Positions 60,160 through 64,000 of a DNA stretch of 64,000 nucleotides are shown in pieces. The DNA is from Phascolomyces articulosus (Eukaryota; Mucoromycota; Mucoromycetes; Mucorales; Lichtheimiaceae). Under the pieces are notes generated by a model, which had not been told where the DNA came from, made no database searches, and worked only from the letters and a program-made list of their open reading frames with translations. The stretch lies in assembly GCA_025677815.1 (NCBI GenBank), contig JAIXMP010000011.1, positions 186,001 through 250,000 on the forward strand. Direction: 5' to 3'. Every line of letters starts with the position of its first letter. The stretch's first letter is position 1. A program made the position numbers and the translations under genes.

Positions 60160-63100
60160 ATGGGCGATCCGCTCTCATCCCCGTCATCGTCCTCCTCGTC
60201 GTCCTTTGAATCCCCACATTCTTATTCATTCAAAGCAACATTATCAGCATGTACACCAAGACGACGATTGGTTCGATTATTAGCGCTTTTATCAGTCACT
60301 GTCATGTTTTTATTATGGACCTCCATGTTCTTTGTACATAATAACAACGCCATAACACAGCAAACAGTCGAATATTCTACAGACCAAGATACTTCAACAA
60401 CCACAGCTACTTTTACAGATACTTTTGAAAACCAAACTGAATATAGCAATAATAATCAAACCAATAATACACCTGTATGGGAAAGGCAAGTCTATGAATG
60501 GCCTCAATTTACTACTTGGAAAAAACAAGGTAAAATAAGAAAAAAAAAGAACTTGGACTTTTGTTAGAAAAAGCGCGGTATTAAGGAGAAGAAAGGGAAA
60601 AGGAGAGGGTTGATCATTTATCAATTTATATCTAATTATATAATTTACTTCTAAAAACAAAAGGTTTACAACAATGGACAATGAATGATGACGATATATC
60701 CACCACATCCTTTTTACAAGGTTTAAAAACCTATGCCATTCAAGGTCATGATCATAATGAATTACAAAAATTAGATCATGATATCAAGGAGACCAAAGTA
60801 TCCATTACAGCGATTATTCAAGTGGCTGAAAAGAAGGATATCAAGTCTCAATTGAATGCTTTATTAGCACAATCCATGCCGGTTGATGAAATTGCACTGG
60901 TGTGTCCATCCTCATTAAAAGCCAGTGCAGAATACCATGCACGAAAACATGCCAAAACTACTATTCGTGTATTAATTGCCGATCCATTACCACCTACGGA
61001 TGATTTATTATCGACAAGCGCTGGCCGCTCGAGTTGGTTACAAGTAATTGATACTATTACTTCAGATTTTGTCTTTGTCTTGGACGATCGTACTATTCCA
61101 GGCCCTCATTATTTGGAATATATGTATCAACTTATGCATACGGAATCTTATGAAAATGCCTTGTTGGGAAGTCAAGGCATGTTATTACCTGCTAGTTTAA
61201 ATAGCAAATTAGATCAAGCGACCAACGTATTATGTGTTCCCAACGAGATTGTGCCAGAGGTTACCCAACCTGTAGATTTATTACAAGGTGCATGGTTATT
61301 GAAAAAATCTTGGTTACCTTTCCTTACGACCATGGAATCCGATTTGGCTGCTCCTTTGCCTTATTATATCAGTCAAACGTTACAACATCATGCCAATATT
61401 CCTTCGATTCTTATCCCTACGCATCCAGACCCAGCCTATCAATTGCAAATCACCAACCTGGAAGATCAATGTCAACAAATAGAGACGGCGTATCATGAAA
61501 ATGGGCCATGGCAACAACTACTCAGCAGACGCGCTCATCCCACGTGCTTAGATTATCGACAAACAACACTCATGCAGCTTGATACCATTTTATTTTTTGC
61601 AGATGGACCTGAACAAATGGTAGAATTGCATCCTTTGTTATGTCGTTACAATACACCTGTTCATTTGGTCGTTACCGGAAAGGAACGTGGATTAGATGGG
61701 ATGGCTTTGGATGAAGCATTGTATGCTTCCAAATGTTTAAATGCAGATAATATCGTGGTGCATGATTTGGCCCTTCCTGTTGCGGATGAATTGGCTGTGG
61801 CTTCCATGGCAGCTCAAGGTGTGATTCGATTGGCTGAAGTTTTACAACCTCAAGTCCTGATTCATATTCGTCAAGATAAACCTACATATCATATTATGGA
61901 ATCAATGGTGCGAGCGGAAGATATCATGGTGACGATTGGATTACCAATTGGTGATGTACGTCATGCACTTTGGATTGCTGATTTACCTATGGATGCATTA
62001 AGACGTAAGTTTAAAATAGAAGTTTCGTTTGGGGGAGATGCATCATGCGTTGTTGTTTTGGAAGAAAGAATAAACGTCCCCTTTTCTGAAGAAAATGACA
62101 CTCCGCAAAAAGAACAAAAACCGGATTACTGAACTATATTTATGCATAAAAATAGATTGGAATGTGGTGGATGTGGATATTGTTGTCATTACAGATAGAA
62201 GACCTCATTCTTTATCGCGTTTATTACAATCCACCAGTCGAGCACATTATTTAGGTGATTCTGTCAATCTCAAGATTCACTTGGAACAATCCTCTGACCG
62301 AGTCACGCGAATGTTGGTGAATGGATTCAAATGGCAACATGGGAAAAAGACCATGCGTCACCGTATCAAAAAAGGAGGATTAATGCCTGCCATTGTTGAA
62401 TCCTGGTATCCATCCAGCAATGATAATTATGCTGTCTTATTGGAAGATGATATTGAAGTATCTCCTTATTTCTATGTCTGGGTCAAGTACAGTCTTCTTC
62501 AATACCGTTATAGTCAAGACAGCCGTGAAGCTCGTCAATTCATGTATGGTATCAGTTTATATTCACCTCGTCATTTGGAATTGCTTCCTCAAGGTCGTCG
62601 TCCCTTTGATCCTGTCGCGGCCATTGGTGATGATTATGATACCCGTGTACCTTATGTCACCCAAATTCCTTGCAGTTGGGGTGCTGTCTATTTCCCAGAA
62701 CATTGGCGTGAATTCCATGGTTATTTGACAAGTCGTATGGAAGATTTACGACAAGATCAATTACTTAACATTACTGTACCTGGCAGTCGTTCCGAACGAT
62801 GGAAAAAATCATGGAAAAAATACTTTATCGAATTGGTGTATCTTCGATCCTATGTGATGCTTTATCCCAATTTCCAACTGTTTGAATCCTTTTCCACCAA
62901 CCATTTAGAGTTGGGTACACACGTTAAGGGAGGACGCACCAATGCCTTGGATCAATTTTTGGTGCCCTTGATGGAACGCGACACGATTCTTAGTCAATTA
63001 CCAGAAAACCATTTACCGATCTTTGCTGATCTTCCAGTGTTGGATCTATGGGGACAATTGGTCACGTTGGATGGGATGGAAGAAATTGCCTCCAATTGGC

Positions 63101-63501
63101 ACAAGAATATTTCTGCTTGTGAACGCGTGACAGGTCGATTTGATCCACAAGATTTATTATGTCCATTTACACATCACCATAACGGGAAAAAGGTGAAATT
63201 GGGCGGTAAGAAAAATTCGGGAAATAATGAATACGTTCAACCTGTCGAATATGTCAAAGTGACAGCTACTGAAGGAGCAGATGGGGAAGATTTGATGGAT
63301 GAGCCATGGACCGAAAATGAAGCGTTTCTTCCTGTTCCCATTGATGTATCTCAAATGTCTTCACCAGAAGCGGATCATCAAAGTGAAGATGATGAATTGA
63401 TGGATGTGGAAAATGATATCGAAACTTTGAATACCCTGTATTATCGTTTACATCCTGAACAATTACATGATACTCTTCAAGAAGATGCTGAAGAACGATA
63501 A
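60160..63501 (+). CDS. Type II membrane (Golgi-type) glycosyltransferase with two GT-A-like domains
   Basis: Three exons, 60160-60529, 60664-62004 and 62156-63501, give 1018 aa. A Ser-rich cytosolic tail (1-33), a membrane anchor at about 37-59 (LVRLLALLSVTVMFLLWTSM) and a Thr/Asn-rich stem are the plan of a Golgi transferase. The first lumenal domain has SITAIIQVAEKKD...LLAQSMPVDEI and FVFVLDDRTIPGPHYLEYMY (D264-D265), a GT2-like metal site. A middle region (about 430-560) is Rossmann-like. The third domain begins DVDIVVITDRRPHSLSRLLQ, has VLLEDDIEVSPYF (E666-D667-D668) and IPCSWGAVYFPEHWREF, again GT2-like. The tail is acidic. Donor and acceptor are unknown; wall polysaccharide or glycoprotein synthesis is the general expectation. 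Confidence 0.82.
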
Positions 63502-64000
63502 TTATTTTATTATATATTATTTATATTTCTTTTTTTATTATAATTATTACTATTATCATTTCTTATTATTTTTTTTATATTATATATATATTTCTTATTA
63601 TCCAGTAACAACCACTTTACAACTATTACCTACTACACTCCACACATTATTATCCCAAACGCCACTTTATTTTCGCATTATACATTTTTATCACCCCGCC
63701 ACACTTCAAACAATCAATCCCACACGTTTTATATAAATCAATCAATTACTACTATCTCCTCTTTACACAAAAAAAACCTGTAATATTTACCCCAATTCGC
63801 TTTTCTTTCTTCTTTTTTCTTCTTTTGTTATTGTACCTATACACATCTATTCCTTTTATTTTCTATATAAAATAAATCATTTTTTTATAAATAGAGAACA
63901 TAAAATGATGTATAATATGAAATGATTATAATAATAAAAAAATGATAGTCAGAAAAAAAAATATAATTTTATATAGTAAAATAAGCTACAAAAAAGAGGC
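63502..64000. other. 3' flank of the glycosyltransferase
   Basis: Very AT-rich, no gene seen up to the end of the window. Confidence 0.6.

Overview
The window looks like nuclear DNA of an early-diverging filamentous fungus, most likely a member of the Mucorales (Mucoromycota). It is AT-rich, its genes carry several short introns (about 50-140 bp, GTRNGT...AG), and homopolymer and microsatellite tracts are common. Its gene set combines proteins that well-studied Dikarya lack or rarely keep (nicastrin, Gemin5) with a full-length Dicer and F-box proteins with TPR-like N-termini. I rebuilt 19 protein-coding genes by joining exons; each total coding length is a multiple of three and most junctions fall inside recognisable conserved motifs. 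No tRNA, rRNA or CRISPR array could be supported.

Layout. 1-5.4 kb: gene-poor, with relics of a DDE transposase, a LINE-type retrotransposon, an F-box/TPR-like fragment and an unrecognised fragment. 5.4-11.3 kb: CDK11-type kinase (+), ARPC5 (-), UDP-glucuronate decarboxylase (+). 11.7-18.6 kb, all minus: Dap1/PGRMC heme protein, short/branched-chain acyl-CoA dehydrogenase, nicastrin. 19-25 kb, minus: RFX transcription factor and a glutathione S-transferase-like protein. 25-30 kb: sparse, with an F-box-like gene (+). 30.3-35.7 kb: a fumarate-reductase/tricarballylate-dehydrogenase-like flavoprotein (-) divergent from an MFS permease (+). 36.3-37.5 kb: a second F-box gene, with TPR-like N-terminus (-). 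40.1-51.2 kb: an RNA-metabolism block of Dicer (+), Gemin5-like WD40 protein (-) and exosome cap subunit Rrp40 (+). 51.8-55.5 kb: Snf5/SMARCB1 (-) and the short MICOS subunit Mic10 (-). 56.7-57.5 kb: calmodulin/centrin-like EF-hand protein (+). 58 kb: fragment of a possible fungal transcription-factor domain. 60.2-63.5 kb: a large Golgi-type glycosyltransferase (+).

Most genes are housekeeping genes without a shared pathway. Two neighbourhoods may be functional units. One is Dicer-Gemin5-Rrp40: convergent 3' ends 104 bp apart for the first pair, and a 186-bp bidirectional promoter for the second. The other is the divergent flavoprotein/permease pair. The most unusual features are an 89%-identical 55-bp inverted repeat about 180 bp upstream of the Dicer start codon, a GC-AG intron followed by an 8-nt microexon in the UDP-xylose synthase gene, and nicastrin, which predicts a gamma-secretase in this fungus.
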